From Favolaschia claudopus (taxonomy: Eukaryota; Basidiomycota; Agaricomycetes; Agaricales; Mycenaceae): 64,000 bases of DNA. Both the position numbers and the translations under genes were made by a program. Below are positions 22,585 through 33,546 of the stretch, one piece after another; positions within the stretch are counted from its first letter, which is position 1, and each line of letters starts with the position of its first letter. The DNA is taken from positions 62,001-126,000 of the forward strand of contig JAWWNJ010000082.1 of the NCBI GenBank assembly GCA_037176885.1. Direction: 5' to 3'. The notes under the pieces are model-generated. The model ran no database searches. It saw only the letters and a list, made by a program, of their open reading frames with translations, and was not told where the DNA came from.

Positions 22585-22707
22585 GGTGGCATGGACAAAA
22601 GAGCACAATGACACTGACAGGGGTGGACACGCCAGTCACAGTCGCAGTCACGGCAAAGCGCGTCCCGTGACCGTGTGTGTTTATTGACATTCTTTTCGCG
22701 TTCTACC
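22585..22707. promoter_or_regulatory. 123-bp bidirectional promoter
   Basis: It is the only DNA between the starts of the HNH-like gene (minus) and its partner (plus). It contains the repeated unit cagtcac / cagtcgcagtcacgg and its near-complement gtgaccg, so dyad-like elements face both genes. On the minus strand an ATG at 22592 opens a three-codon frame (ATG CCA CCA TGA) whose stop overlaps the HNH start. Confidence 0.5.
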
Positions 22708-23829
22708 ATGACCTATGCAGTCCCCCTCGACACCATTGCCACATCCCTCGAAGATCTCAGGGATGATTCTTTAACGACGCGAAATCTATGTCCATGGGAT
22801 AACCATTGCATGGTGAGTGGCTCGTTCAGTGCTCACTCCCCTCCTTCCTGCAACTGATGGCCTCTAGCTCCGCCAACTGGAGTATCTGTGGGGGCTGGAA
22901 CCATACGCGTTAGATCCAATGCAGAACTCTATGCAGGACTCCAAATGCAACAGACTAGAGTGTGAGCCAAGCAGATCTCTTGGAGTATCGCGCATTAACC
23001 AGCCTTCAGATCACAAGTCTATGGATGTCAAGTTACCCAACGGAAATCGTAGCTGGACCTTGATTCCCACGGAAGAGACTTTGGCTGCCATATTTGCCTT
23101 ACACCGCCAGAATTGCTATGCCCCTATCTCTGAACGAAAGCCGTTTTTCACTGTGAGCTCACTCACGCCATTGTTTCGTGTGAGACCTGGTTGACAGCTC
23201 AGCAGGAGTTTCCCGCATCACAGTTCGAGTACATCTTCGTCCCGCTCACCACACAACTCGACTTCTTCATTCGGGTATCTGGAAAGCCCCAAAAATACAC
23301 GGCCCCATACAATGACTTTCCTCGCGTGATATCCTCCGCCAATCCGTTCTTCGTTGCATTCGACTCACGAGTGTCGATACACAAAGACCGCCACTCCCCT
23401 TCCGAAGAATGGCGTCGACTGTTCGTACGCTTGTCGATACTCTGGCATCCGAGTCCTCTGCCCGACGGCTTTCTCCCCAAGTGTTATTCCCCATCCCACT
23501 ACAGTGTGTCTGACTCTGACGCATCAGACGTCGGGTCCAACTGTGCCAGTGAGGAGACGGTGGTGAGCACGGTGTATGAGGGTCCGTTCCTGGCCCCCGA
23601 CAACAAGGAAGAGCTTGTCAAAAATTGGCTTAAAACGGACTCGCCCCAAGGCGAGCCCGTCGTTCCAGGCAATTCTTTACCACCTACTCCTCGAGGAGAT
23701 CGAGCAAGAAAAGTGCCCGAGGCTTCCCTAAAGCGCGCCCAGTGGCGGGTAGAGTCGAAGCGTGGCCTCGAATACTTCGAACGCTACTTTCCGAAAGCCG
23801 CTGCACGGTTTCGAGCGACAGGATCGTGA
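22708..23829 (+). CDS. Unknown protein paired with the HNH-like gene
   Basis: Four exons (22708-22812, 22868-22961, 23010-23152, 23206-23829) give 321 residues. Features: TIATSLEDLRDDSL near the start, LRQLEYLWGLEPYALDP, a beta-rich middle (QFEYIFVPLTTQLDFFIRV, ANPFFVAFDSRVSI) and an acidic stretch (SDSDASDVGSNCASEE), then a basic C-terminal helix (KRAQWRVESKRGLEYFERYF). There is no signal peptide or membrane segment. No family was recognised. The divergent arrangement with the HNH-like gene and the existence of a decayed second copy downstream are the only clues; a paired toxin-like or self-recognition role would be speculation. Confidence 0.6.
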
Positions 23830-24273
23830 TACGCCTGGGTACTACATTCTCCAGAAACCCCAACTGTCCGGAAACTCCAGCCCCCCATCCACCCGCCCAG
23901 CACCAGCCCCTCCGTTTGAAGCATCCGCATGTTACGTTTACCATTGCATTGTATCCATTAGTTGTACATTTATCACATCAACAGGACATCCATACACATC
24001 TCCAATGTTCGAACGTTCCGGGCATAAGGATAAGAAAAACCCTCCCTACAACATACCTCACTCGCAACGCGACGCTAGGCATGAGCTCGACATGAGCCCA
24101 ACGCTCGCTGCTCACTCACCTCGAAACGACGCGTTCCACCGCCTGAGTCTTGATCCGACATGTCCAAACCTCCATCACACAAATCCTAATTGTTTTTTTT
24201 GTTGGTCTTTGTCGACCCTCAACCTGGACCCACAATGCAAAACAAATTCAGCATCATTATGCCACCCATGCCC

Positions 24274-25256
24274 ATGATCACGACTGTCCCCATCGAACCT
24301 ATTGCCACTTGTCGCAGAGACTTTCGAGAAGACCCTGCAGCGGAATTGGCAACAACTTCCTTGTTTTCGACCGATAATTGCAAGGTGTGTGTGTGAGCGT
24401 ACTTTTGTTTTTTCTGCTTCTTATTTTTCTCCAGCATCTCAGAATGGAATACCTGTAGGGATCAGAGTTATACAGTAAGATCCGCCGCAAGAATGCAGCA
24501 TAATGAAGGTAATTATCTCGGGTCCTGTCTAAAATGTAATCATCTCTGACAAAGACTCCAGTACGGGAATCCATGATTGTTCCCCTACCAGATGGTCGCT
24601 GTAGCTGGGTCTGATTACCCACAGAAGAGACGCTAGTTGCTACGCTGGTTCTGCAGGTCACAACTTCGACGTCCCGATATCTGAACGAAAGTCTTTCTTG
24701 TCTGTGAGACCAAACCTCATCCGTCCCAAATACAAAGCTCACACTTGGAGCAGGAATATTAAATCGGCTGCCGAATACGAATACATTTTCCTTCCCTTCT
24801 ACAGCGAAGTCGAATTTTTTGTTTCGATACCTGGACAAGGACTACAATCTCTTCGTGGTCTATGCACAGATACTCTTCGGGCGAATCGACAGCCAATCCA
24901 TTCTTCGTCACTTTCGACGCATGGCTAGTGGGCGAGGGATTACGCTTTTTCCAACCCTCTCTGGTATGAACTCAACATTTTGCACGTTTGAAGATTCACT
25001 GGCGCCGCAAGAACCTGCCTAATGAGTGTCCGAGTCTGCTAATGCTTCGAAATCCGGCAATGAGGAGACGGTTGTGACGCCTTTGGACGAGTATCCATCC
25101 ATCCCCACGCCCAGAAAAAAAATCATTGGGGGCGTTTGCGACGCAAAATTACAGCCGCACAGACAAATCGATAGAATGAGCAGCAATGCAAATATGCAGT
25201 ATGTATCCAGTAAACTACAAATGGTTCTAATACAACTGTGCGATATTCGACAATGA
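24274..25256 (+). pseudogene. Decayed copy of the 22708-23829 gene
   Basis: The pieces follow the same order as the intact gene. An ATG at 24274 opens a first exon with PIEPIATCRRDFREDP (intact: PLDTIATSLEDLRDDS) ending at a gtgtgtg donor. The second exon has EYL followed by TAG at 24456-24458 where the intact copy has TGG. The third matches SERK(S/P)FF. The fourth has AAEYEYIFLPFYSEVEFFVS against QFEYIFVPLTTQLDFFIRV and later, in another frame, NPFFVTFDAW. The end keeps GNEETVVTPLDEYPS against CASEETVVSTVYEGP. With a nonsense codon and frame changes it cannot make the full protein. Confidence 0.75.
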
Positions 25257-25262
25257 ATCGAA

Positions 25263-25948
25263 TCACAGAGTGAGGTTGTACTCGTATTCGCTGCTGGCGC
25301 TTTGAGCCATCCAGAGCGTAATGACGGAAAACATCAAGGAAACATTCTGCCCGACGTTGGCGTAACCGTAGTACTTGAACTGCTCGGCATGGTCAGGCAT
25401 AACATATTTCAGTATCAACACCGTCTGTACAAAAATCATATGAGCCTCCCGAAACTATGAGATTCTGAAAAGAGAAACAAGCGTACGACGCTCCCCGCCA
25501 ATCCCCCCGCCATAGCGGCAAACCCGAGGAAAAGGAACAGCCGCGCACGCCACACAGCGCGCGAATCGCCGAACGTATCCTCCCCGCGGATGCGGTCCTT
25601 GTCTATGAGGTTGATGATGAGGAAACCGAGGATGGAGAAGATGCCGGGGATCCAGTCGACGAAAGTGACATGCACGGGTGGGGGTGTGTCGGGCTGGCCC
25701 CAGGGCGCCTTTGCGTGTGCGGAGAGGATGCAGGCGTCGAGGAAGAGCCAGTTGGCGAAGGCGAACTGCGGGTGGTAGATGTTTGAGAGTCAGACTGCCT
25801 GCCGCATGTTGACTCTGAGGAGAACGCAACGCACGAGAGCGCCGGCGGTGTAGACACCGACTGTTCGACGATGTTTCCCAAAGTCGATGTCTGGGAATGG
25901 GTTAAGGCAGACTCGTCGGGGGTCGTAGTTGGACGGAGGTAAAGACAT
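25263..25948 (-). CDS. VPS68: Vps68 / UPF0220 family membrane protein
   Basis: Three exons (25835-25948, 25487-25765, 25263-25424) give 184 residues, the normal length. Four hydrophobic segments are visible: GVYTAGALFAFANWLFLDA, FSILGFLIINLID, LFLFLGFAAMAGGLAGS, and YGYANVGQNVSLMFSVITLW. In yeast Vps68 works with Vps55 at the late endosome in sorting to the vacuole. The pattern DWIPGIFSILGFLIINLID is characteristic. It is divergent from the MFS transporter gene 0.46 kb away. Confidence 0.9.
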
Positions 25949-26406
25949 GGCCGCAGCGGACAAGAAACTGAGTATTTGGCTTTGTGCATTCCGGAGGCTC
26001 TCACTTCTCTTTCCTCAACCACCATCTCGGGTCAAGTACAGTCCAATACAATCTCGTCGAACGCTTGGCTTTCAATTCTTGAAGTGGACACAAATGAGCA
26101 AGTTCGAATAGTCAATTTTCGCCTGAAAAGAGTTCGGAGCTCGGAACTTAACTGGCAGCCTTCGACTTTCGCAAGGTTTTCGTCTTGTTCGACTTTTGGG
26201 GGCTCCTGGGACGAACCCGGCACACGATAACGCTCTCAGGCTCTTGGCGCCCTATTCTGCCAGGGATCCACATGTTAACGCCTCCCGAAGCAACTATACG
26301 TATGACGCTAGCGGCTCAGCTTGGTATAAAGCTTCCACGCCACGTCGAATGAAGCCGCAGACTGCGTTCCATACTTGACCCCCTTCTACATCTGCCTCTA
26401 AGTACT
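25949..26406. other. Divergent promoter region, VPS68 / MFS gene
   Basis: 458 bases lie between the two start codons. No open frame is supported. The segment near 26355-26400 before the MFS start is pyrimidine-rich. A possible TATA-like ggtataaag is at 26323. Confidence 0.4.
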
Positions 26407-28175
26407 ATGCTCGCAGACGAAGCTCGCACTCATGCTACCCATACTTCGAATGACTCGGAAGCCACCGCCCTCCTCCCCAAACCTCAAACCCCACTTCCCA
26501 AAGCGCAGCTCTCCATTCTATTCCTGGTGCAACTCAGCGAGCCAGTCACAGCGACAGTCATATACCCCTTCATCGCGCAAATCGTCCGCGACACGGGCAT
26601 AACGAATGGCGATGAAACAGCTACAGGATACTTTGCCGGGCTCATTGTCAGTTCGTCATCGTCTACCTACTCAACGAAGCAATAACCTCCAACAAATATT
26701 CATCTACTCATCACCTCATAGGAATCGTCGTTCTTCGCAGCTGAGTGTGCCACAGTCTTCCTCTGGAGCATGGCCTCCGACAGATTCGGACGCCGCCCAA
26801 TTCTGCTGTTCGGGCCATTCGGGCTGGCATTGGCGATGATGGGATTCGGGCTGTCCCGTTCCTTCTGGCCATTAGTGTTTTTCCGCTTCATGCAGGGATG
26901 TTTCAATGGCAATATGGGTGGGCGTCCTCCATCCTCGACACGGTTTCTTCTGAGCTCATCCACGAAAAGGTGTTTCGAAAAGCGTGATGGCTGAAGTACG
27001 GGATGCCGTTCCGTCGTTTTCTACCTCTCGCATCATGTCTTGTTTCCTAGTTGTCGGACGCAAGCAACATGGCGGAAATTTTTGCGCTGATTCCGCTAAT
27101 TTGGAGCCTGGGTGCTACTCTGGGGTATGGAAACGGGATACTCTAACTCATCGGATTGTTACTGACCTTCGCCGTGACAGACCAACTGTTGGCGGGATAT
27201 TCGCTAACCCTGCTGAACGATGGCCGAATTCGTTAGGTCGAATCACCTTGCTGCAGAATCATCCATACCTTCTTCCATGTCTCATAGCTGGCGGAGTCGC
27301 GTTTCTCTCCTTTCTAGTGGCGCTTATCGGGCTGAAGGAGGTCAGCAACTCATCATACTTAGCTCTTTCAAGCCCTAATTACACCTCGACAGACCCACCC
27401 CTCCTTTCGAGATGATAGAGACAGCCACTCGTCAACGCCCTCCTCCTCGGAAGAAGCTTTACAACGCCCCCCAATCCACTCTCTCATGACCCGCCAAGTC
27501 CTCCTCCCGATCAGCAACTTCGCGCTCCTCGTCTTCACAGAAACATCCTACTCCGTCCTCACCCCCCTCGTCTACAGCGCCTCCATCGCGCACGGCGGCC
27601 TCGGCTTTCCTCCCATCCAAATCGGCTTGATCATGGGTGTGTGGGGTCTTTACAATATCTTGTGGCAAGCCACAGCCGTCTCGCGCTTAATCGCCTTCTT
27701 CGGCCCACGGACGGTGCATGTATTCGGCTACTCCTGCCATCTCGTGGGGTTCGGTTTCTTCATCGTTATGAATGTCGTCGCGCGCGCATATGGGGAGGTT
27801 AATTCCGTCGTCTGGGTGCTCATCGTGGTGCAGTTTTTGTTCTGCAATAGTATGATTTATATGTCGTTTGGTGAGCTTCCGACACCGAGTACAAAACTGA
27901 GTGCTTACGACGCCCCTGAAGCCACTGGACACATGTTCATCGCCGATAGTGCACCCGACAAGGCGGCACTGTCGATGACCAACGCCCTGGGTCAAGCCGC
28001 GGGCTCGGTATCGCGCATTGTTGGCCCCATTTTTGCGAATTCGCTGTTCTCACTTTCGACAAAGTATGATCTATTGAGCGGATACCTTGTCTTCGTTATT
28101 TTGTTGTTGATCACTCTGGGCGGGATTAGATGTAGCTTGATGCTACCACGGCAGCTGCGCAGGGGGGAGGATTGA
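26407..28175 (+). CDS. Major facilitator superfamily transporter (ZIF1-like group)
   Basis: Seven exons (26407-26646, 26722-26917, 26970-26995, 27051-27124, 27181-27340, 27393-27870, 27922-28175) give 475 residues. The start is soluble (SEATALLPKPQTPLPK) and TM1 begins LSILFLVQLSEPVTATVIY. The MFS signature between TM2 and TM3 is SDRFGRRPILL, followed by GFGLSRSFWPLVFFRFMQG. A hydrophilic loop with SHSSTPSSSEEA separates the two halves. The last exon has NALGQAAGSVSRIVGPIFA, typical of the fungal group near plant zinc-induced facilitators. The substrate is unknown. Exon 3 is 26 bases. Confidence 0.88.
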
Positions 28176-28280
28176 AACGCACGACTGGTAGTTCCTCTGT
28201 AAAAGTATTGGGCAATTCATTCCTCCTTTGATAACATGTCTGGAGAGCGTTAAACTTTGGGGCACTTCTAAGAAATGGGT

Positions 28281-30230
28281 TCTCTTATTCTATCTTTGAG
28301 AGTACAAGTATGGATTGGAGTCAACGGTCTACAACCTGAAGTCTCCATACATCTTCTCCAACTTCCCGTCCAACAGGTCCTTGACAAACTCCTTGAATCC
28401 TCTCGGCTTGAAATCCGGATAGAGTTCTCGAGCATCGAGATAACCTAGGTATTTTCCGTGCTCGGGGGTGTTATCGCCACGCACGTACATGCTGTACTTG
28501 TAGTCTGCCTGGGCCTTCACGGCCGTTGCGAGGAAACCATTCGGGTCAGCTGCGAGTCCAGCAGCAGCTTGTTCGCGGGTGGCCGCGATCTCTTCAGCGG
28601 ATGTCTGCATCGGTAAAGAGTCAGGAGAAGACTAAATAGATAGACAAAGAACAACTCACGTATGTCGGCTGGATCTTCTCGCCCGACATGCTTTCCATGA
28701 TCTCGAAAATTTCGTTCTGGGACAAGATATCCGACCAAGCGAAGACAGACTTGTTGAGCGTACGCGGGTCCTTGATGATGCGCGCGACGAAGGGGCCGAC
28801 GTCGCGGAGGTCGCTCATCATGGTGGGCATCGTGCCGCTGTTGAAGATCTGAACGTTTGTTTCGAACATGGAGAAATAGTTCACTCGACCGGATGGGACG
28901 GTCGGGAACGAGATTTGGTGCCAGTACCCGACATCGATGCTCTGCGTGGAGAGAATTTGGGTCAGTTTGACTCGCTCCGGGGTGAGTGATTACCACTGAC
29001 GGTGTAAGGGAGGTACAGCTTGCGAATGTGCCGCTCTACTTCGTTTTTCTGTCGTATTCTTTTGAGTGTCTGAGAAATTTTCGCCAATCGACAAGGCGGC
29101 TACCTGATCCCGTAAGGACATCACGCCGCCAGGAGGAGCAATGGTCATGAAAGAGCAGGGCACGAAGCGCTTCACGCCCGCCTTCTGTGCCGCAGTGGCC
29201 AGATCTATTTGTGCCAATAAGCCGAAGGCGGCGATGGCACTAATCACGACGTCAATTCCAGTCAGAGTCTTGACCAGGGCATCCATAGGCCCCTGAATAT
29301 CAGCGATGCGGAGTCTGACGCCGCGGTCGGCCAACGCCTTGACCTTCGGTTTGTCTACCGACGAGGGGCGGACAAGCGCTTCCACATCCTATGCATTGCG
29401 TCGATTAGATCCAGGTAAAATCAATTTACTGGAACGTACATACGAAAGAATTCCGATCTTCGAGTAAACCTTGAAGAATTGATTTACCGGTTTCACCAGT
29501 CGCGCCGAGAAGGAGAACACGTTGTTTACCTAGAGTAGTAGCCATTGCAGATGGATTTGAGTTTGATTTGCTGCATCGCCGCTCCCAGATTTATAGATAC
29601 TAAGAGGGAGGGGGCCCAGTCACCAAAAACCGACAGTGTGGATTTGGATGGCAGAGAGTCTCCGAATCCTCCGGGACAAAACGACGTGGTCACGTTCCAG
29701 CCGGCGCCGGCCACTGTAAGGGTTCACCGAGTTCTTCGGGAAGGTTACAGAGGCTGTACCAGAGCGCTCGGTAATGCGGCAGCGCCACTGGCAAAGAATA
29801 CCGGCGTGTAGTAACACTGAGGACGAGATAGTTTCCATGAGTATAATAGGTGAAGCTCTGTGAAGCTCGACAGCGGATAGCCTTGTAAAACTTACACAAC
29901 TTGAAAAACTTGATTCGACCGACGGTTGACCCGACGAGAGAAGATTCAAGAATCGATTCATTCGAGTATTGCGTCAACTTTGTTTCCTCTGAATAACACG
30001 CCCAGATGCGGCGAAGGGACGCGAAGACGAGCTTGAGCACCTTCCACAAATGAACGCCAGTCAGTGACTTGAATACCAATCTTCGTTGCACCGTGACGTC
30101 GCTATCGGAGACTCGGGGCAAGTGTTCATACAAGCTCGGACCCACAACTTGCTGATTCAGGAATCAGACCCCACAAGTCGGGAGAAGATAGCGGCTCTGT
30201 CCCGCCATTTCGTTCCATTTACCAATTGCC
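28281..30230. repeat. Segmental duplication, copy 2
   Basis: Direct-orientation counterpart of 12840-15130, carrying NmrA-like copy C and upstream DNA. The spacing between the two copies is about 13 kb. Upstream of the gene both share agatttatag, a gagggggcccagtcaccaaa string and ccgacgagagaa. Confidence 0.75.
28329..29545 (-). CDS. NmrA-like NAD(P)-binding reductase copy C
   Basis: Five exons (29444-29545, 29104-29388, 29001-29048, 28660-28941, 28329-28604) give 330 residues, with exon lengths identical to copy B. The dinucleotide loop GATGETG, VEALVRPSSVDKPK, AGVKRFVPCSFMTIAPPGG and SVFAWSDILSQNEIFEIME are all kept. The reading frame is intact. Differences from copy B are mostly single substitutions (for example AIAAFGLLAQIDLA against AIDIMGVLAQIDLA), so both are probably functional. 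The substrate is unknown. Confidence 0.88.
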
Positions 30231-30369
30231 AATAAGCTGCAATAGAAGTCGATAGGAACAAAACCATGGCAAGTGCTCGCCAAGCCCAGGCAGCGTCGGT
30301 AGAGGCTAGACCAGACATTTCACGCTGGAACTTCATACTGCAAGCCAAATGGCCGAGATGATGATTGTA

Positions 30370-30745
30370 TTATAGCTTTGCGCGACTACCGGTTTCAACC
30401 TCATGGTAATAAGCAAGTTTCATGGGCCGCTTGGGGTCGAGCAGGGGACCCATGACTTTCGGGAACGCTTTGAAGAACGGGTTCGCCTGATGCGTTTTCA
30501 CATCCTGGGGAAAGGGTTTTCAATGAAAGCTAGAGAATGTACACCGGGATATAACCCACACTTTGCTGCTCGTATCGCTCGACGATGGCCCATGCAGTTG
30601 GATCCTTGGCGTCCTGCATCGGGGTCCAGGCGAGGGTGCCGTTGTCTTTCAGATACGTGCGGGATGCTTCTGCGAGTTTGGCCTTGGCTTCGGCTTCTTT
30701 GCCTGGGAGGGTGTAGAGGTGGGCGATGATGGTGAAGACTGGCAT
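30370..30745 (-). CDS. ABM-domain protein, second copy
   Basis: Two exons (30560-30745, 30370-30504) give 106 residues. The start is MPVFTIIAHLYTLPGKEAEA and the core is PMQDAKDPTAWAIVERYEQ. The second exon has HQANPFFKAFPKVMGPLLD and ends ETGSRAKL. It has the same layout as the gene at 5377-5746 but only about half the residues agree, so this is an old duplication. The biochemical role is unknown. A piece of its second exon is repeated at 33493-33546. Confidence 0.82.
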
Positions 30746-31016
30746 GGTGGGTATGTAAAGATTAAAGCGAGTGGTAGTAGTATTTAAAGAGTTTCAGGTC
30801 AAAAACCGGCTAACTTGATAGCCGGCTCCGGAGGTTGTTTCCTCTCCACCATCGTTTCCGAAAATCAAGTCTCGAGTAGCAACGCTCAACCTGCCTTTGA
30901 AAATTCCTGCCTTGATTCCTGCCCTTCAATGCTCTCAACTTACGCAACACCTCAGACTTCCAGGCCAATTCACAGGGGTCAAGTGCATATGTATCATTTC
31001 TCTCTTTCTCGCAACA

Positions 31017-31750
31017 TGCGATAGACCCTATGGCTGGCGGGGACTCACTCAAAGACAATGCTGCACTGGATATACTTGAGGATGCACTATTACTGTGGCC
31101 GCGCCTGGCAGCGATCACCAAGCACATCCAGGCGGCGCGGCGGTTTGGGATGAACTGGTTTGCTCTTTTTGTTTGTTTTCAGATCAAGCCTCGTACCTCA
31201 CATCTAGTCGCTCGGGCTACATCCTTTCTGTCAGTGCGCCTGGCTATCATCGACGCTGAAGCTCCCGAAGATCTATACGCGTTTACTGGGACTTGGGATT
31301 CAGACCTTGGCTCTACCTCAGCATTCCAACGGCTTCAGTTGTCGCTACCCCCGGTATCTAAAGCTTCAGACCCTGCAGACTGTTCACAACATGTGATAGA
31401 AACTATGGTGGGACTCACTTGAGGATGATGCTGCACTCTTACTATGGCTGCGCATAAAATCCGTCACCAAATAACATTCTGGCGAAGAACTGGCTTGCTT
31501 TCTTTGCGATGGGCCAAGATCAAGTCTCGTACCTCACCTGTTTAGTCGCTCATGCGGCGTCTGTTTCATGAATGCGCCTGGATATCATCAACGCTGAAGC
31601 TGAAGCTTCCGAAGATCCATAAACGTATCTGCTGGGACGCTTGACCTGGGCTCTACTTCACCATTCCAAGGACCAACGGCCAACATCAGCTTCAGTACAA
31701 GTTGTCGCCACCCCGGTTCCTGCTGCTCCAGGTGCTGCAGATTAGCACGT
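31017..31750. repeat. Imperfect tandem duplication of ~370 bp
   Basis: Unit 1 (about 31017-31390) and unit 2 (about 31391-31750) align throughout. Shared blocks are gatgctgcac, atcaagtctcgtacctcac (atcaagcctcgtacctcac in unit 1), gcgcctggctatcatc / gcgcctggatatcatc, gacgctgaagctcccgaagatc / aacgctgaagcttccgaagatc, and ggctctac(c/t)tca. Unit 1 has an open frame of 130 codons (31030-31422). Unit 2 has stops in every frame, so coding is not supported. Confidence 0.7.
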
Positions 31751-32323
31751 ATTCAAGGCTACCTGTCGGCAGAGTCTTGGAGAAGGTTCAATCTACACGC
31801 CACTTCTCTCTCTCTTTCCACCGCCGCTCCACGAGGCCCTCAGCCCTTTGGCTTCTGCCAACGAAGGATCTTTTCGCTATCCCTCTTGACCAGTCGACAT
31901 CATGGCCGCCCACCGTTGTAGTTCCTCGCCGTCGCTGCTTAGCGCAAGTTCCAGGACAAACTACATCGGCAGTATACGCGACCGGTCCGAAGACATATTC
32001 AGCATTCCTGGCTGGCTTCGCATCATGCCAGCATGACGCGCTCGGTCGGCGTAATGAGGATTCTATGGCCCAACGGCCATTGCAGTTTTTCTTTATTCTT
32101 TCTCATGTCTCCACATCTCCTCTCTTTGTGACTCGTATCATCTTTTCCATATACACATTTTCCTGTGTCTTCACCTGTACCTTCCGTTCTCTATCCGTCG
32201 TAAATCGTCGAAAGCTGCGAAGTTCGAGTTGAGTATATTACATAACGGTAAACATGCAATTTGCCGGCCGGGGGAACGCGCTGCCCTCATTACTTTACGC
32301 GACTATGTCCCCTTCGAATATTC
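31751..32323. other. Region upstream of the predicted mitochondrial protein
   Basis: An open frame at 31702-32232 has no motif. Pyrimidine-rich stretches at 32090-32190 suggest promoter DNA. A short frame opens with an ATG at 32305 and ends just inside the coding region of the next gene. Confidence 0.35.
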
Positions 32324-33415
32324 ATGCATCCACCGTCGACTGCATCTAAACGGCTGCACCATTCGTGTCTACTTGCTCTGCGTCGCCCATGCCGACCTCG
32401 TGGCCTTGACTTCTCCCGTTTCCAATCCACCGCCGCGCTCGGCGTGCGTTCTCACCTTCCACCAGACTCTGTTCCCGATCCCAAGAAACCCCCACAAATC
32501 TCAGACCAGGAATGGGAGCTTCGCACTGGTAAGATTCGCTCGTATGGTCGGTTTAGTATTCGTGGTTCACAAGATATTACAGGTCGCGCAATCTACATAA
32601 TACAACAAACTCTCCCAGAGTTTTTTAACACCGGCCTCGTCACCTCTATAGACACTACAACCGGCGGTCCGCGTCAAACCCTTAATCCACTCACAACACC
32701 AAGTGCTAACAACCCTCTCGAAACTTCGACTTCACCTGACAACGACGTCGATTCGATATACAGCTCCAATGTCCGGCTGTCGTATACGCCCCCGGTAGCG
32801 CTGCCTGCACCATTTCCACAGACTCTACACATTGAAGGTGAGAGAGAACAAATCTGCGAGAATCCAAATAATAACCTTACACTGGCTTGAAGGAATGCCA
32901 ATGTACATCGCGTCTTCCGCTTTCGTCCGACATACCCTCAACGCGCTCTACTCCGACCTCAAAGTCGTCCTCAACAAAGTAGCCGTCGAAACCCCCAAGT
33001 CGCCCGCTGCCGGTGACCCGCAGCTGCCATTAAAACCTCGTCCAAAGAGCCGCGAAAAGAGCCTCTTCGTGGGACTCACCGCAACGGGGCTCGCACGCGT
33101 CAGCGGTGCCGCAGGCGAATGGGAGGTGTAAGTCTTGTTTTCCCTTTCCTATATCCCGTCCATCTACATCCATACTGACCACCTGCCAATCCCGCAAACA
33201 GCAACTCAACCTACACCTTCTCCCCCCTCACGGGGCTCATCCACATCCACACCGTCAACTCGATCCACCCCGCGCCGCACCAGGCGGTGTACCACGCGCT
33301 TCGCGCGAGTCTCGGTAACGTGTTTGGGGGCGCGCAGGAGCCGGCGCGACCGGGTGGGGCGGCGGGGGCGGTCAAGATGCCTGGAGGTCCCGCGAACACT
33401 TCGACTCAGCTTTGA
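32324..33415 (+). CDS. Conserved protein with predicted mitochondrial presequence
   Basis: Three exons (32324-32837, 32893-33127, 33202-33415) give 320 residues. The start (MHPPSTASKRLHHSCLLALR, then RFQST) is basic and Ser-rich without acids, with RFQST just before a likely cleavage point, as in mitochondrial precursors. The core has TGRAIYIIQQTLPEFF, SSNVRLSYTPPVALP, EGMPMYIASSAFVRHTLNAL, and KSLFVGLTATGLARVSG, then STYTFSPLTGLIHIHTV. The alternating strands with VNSIHPAPHQAVYHAL recall NTF2-like folds such as DUF2358, but this is tentative. Confidence 0.7.
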
Positions 33416-33492
33416 GCACCGTTCGAAATATGTATGATCGTGTTCGATACATACACCCCTGTTCTCAAGAGAAGACGACCCGTTTCCTCAGA

Positions 33493-33546
33493 ACGTGAAA
33501 ACGCATCAGGCGAACCCGTTCTTCAAAGCGTTCCCGAAAGTCATGG
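33493..33546 (+). pseudogene. Detached fragment of the ABM second exon
   Basis: 54 bases (coding HQANPFFKAFPKVM) are essentially identical to the start of exon 2 of the ABM gene at 30370-30745, but on the opposite strand 3 kb away. Similarity stops abruptly after tcatgg. No first exon is nearby. Confidence 0.75.
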
